Assembly (NCBI GenBank): GCA_964472565.1
Contig: CAYYNB010000277.1
Location: 1-5,024 of the forward strand
Length of the DNA: 5,024 bases
Origin: DATAMF01 sp964472565
GTDB taxonomy: Bacteria; Chloroflexota; Anaerolineae; Aggregatilineales; Aggregatilineaceae
Direction of reading: 5' to 3'
The position numbers and the translations under genes are program-made. The notes beneath the pieces are model-generated. The model did no database searches. It was not told where the DNA came from and saw only the letters and a program-made list of their open reading frames with translations. Below are positions 4,523-5,024 of the stretch, one piece after another. Each line of letters opens with the position of its first letter. The first letter of the stretch is position 1.

Positions 4523-5024
4523 ATGCAACCCGAAGAGCTACAGGCTTTATTCCCCGAAGTACGGCGTGCTATCGGTGCGCCGGTTGGCCCCGCCATGCAA
4601 GAGAAAATTACGGCGGCGAATCTGCAAGACGGTTTGTGGGGGGTGCTGGCCATCGCGCTCGACTTTGAACCCGAACCTGTTACCGTCGAAAAGTTTTTAG
4701 CCCACAACCCGTATACTAATCCTCAAAATTTTGTTGAACGATTCCAAACATTGACCGAACAAGGATTATTTGAAGAAAGCAGACCAGGGGAATACGAGAT
4801 TACGGCGCAGGGACACGCGGCGGCGAACGGCGTGTTGGATGCGATGACCGGCAAACTGCGCGAGATGAATCCACTGCCCGCCGCCGACATGCACCGGATC
4901 GCGGATTTGCTGCTGCGGCTGATTAACGCGGCCTTAGATGCGCCCGAACCTGCTGATAAATCCGGACTGGTATACAACCGCCATTCCGATCTGGGCGAAG
5001 CCGCGCCGCCCGCGCTGCGCGTGC
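4523..5024 (+). CDS. Probable winged-helix DNA-binding protein (C-terminus off the right edge)
   Basis: The frame is open from ATG 4523 to the window edge (167 complete codons), so the protein is partial. The start is well supported by AGGAGA (4510-4515) with a 7-base spacer. Residues about 50-105 look like a winged helix-turn-helix: TVEKFLAH, a turn with NPYTNP, a candidate recognition helix NFVERFQTLTEQGL (69-82), then a short wing EESRPGEYEITAQGH. This pattern (helix, GL-hydrophobic, wing ending in ItaqG) resembles MarR-type and related transcription regulators. The preceding helical segment (1-50) and the following one (about 100-140) could serve dimerisation or ligand binding. It is not a family I can name with certainty, and an enzyme or other protein with an embedded winged helix is possible. 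It lies 109 bases after the pseudo-receiver gene on the same strand with two hairpins between them; co-transcription is possible but unproven. Confidence 0.75.
   Translation, partial: MQPEELQALFPEVRRAIGAPVGPAMQEKITAANLQDGLWGVLAIALDFEPEPVTVEKFLAHNPYTNPQNFVERFQTLTEQGLFEESRPGEYEITAQGHAAANGVLDAMTGKLREMNPLPAADMHRIADLLLRLINAALDAPEPADKSGLVYNRHSDLGEAAPPALRV

Noticed and set aside
4501..4977. Two minus-strand open frames (68 and 84 codons)
   Set aside because: Antisense to the winged-helix gene, Ser/Ala-rich products with no motif. The plus-strand frame has an excellent ribosome binding site.

Overview
The window looks like chromosomal DNA from a GC-rich bacterium. My best guess is Chloroflexota, near the Anaerolineae. 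This rests on three things: a secreted CAP protein with LysM repeats and Pro/Thr-rich linkers, a lipoprotein with the same kind of linker, and short C-run/G-run intergenic hairpins. The lineage is an inference, because no marker gene is present. I see no tRNA, rRNA, insertion sequence, CRISPR array, phage gene or attachment site.

Layout, left to right. (1) 2-955, minus: a secreted CAP/SCP protein with two C-terminal LysM repeats, cut by the left edge. (2) 1049-1426, minus: a stand-alone receiver-domain response regulator with an intact phosphorylation site, followed at once by a clear intrinsic terminator. (3) 1484-1971, minus: the decayed remains of a metallo-beta-lactamase-fold hydrolase. 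Recognisable pieces lie in all three minus frames, with segments missing and an internal stop. (4) 1974-2873 and 2870-3643, minus: a lipid-anchored alpha/beta hydrolase and a class I SAM-dependent methyltransferase. They overlap by four bases (ATGA) and form an operon that probably once continued into the decayed hydrolase. (5) 3644-3951: a divergent control region with a strong sigma70-type promoter facing right, a weaker candidate facing left, a GC hairpin and two short repeat arrays. (6) 3952-4413, plus: a receiver-like protein in which every phosphorylation residue is replaced (a pseudo-receiver). (7) 4414-4522: two hairpins and a palindrome. (8) 4523-5024, plus: a probable winged-helix protein, cut by the right edge.

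The genes do not form a recognisable pathway. Two themes stand out. One is surface or secreted biology: the CAP-LysM protein and the lipoprotein hydrolase. The other is signalling: a canonical and a degenerate receiver, plus a DNA-binding-type protein. The firmest points are the tri-frame pseudogene, the pseudo-receiver whose real start is fixed by its own promoter, and the coupled methyltransferase-hydrolase pair. I found no convincing new multi-gene system.
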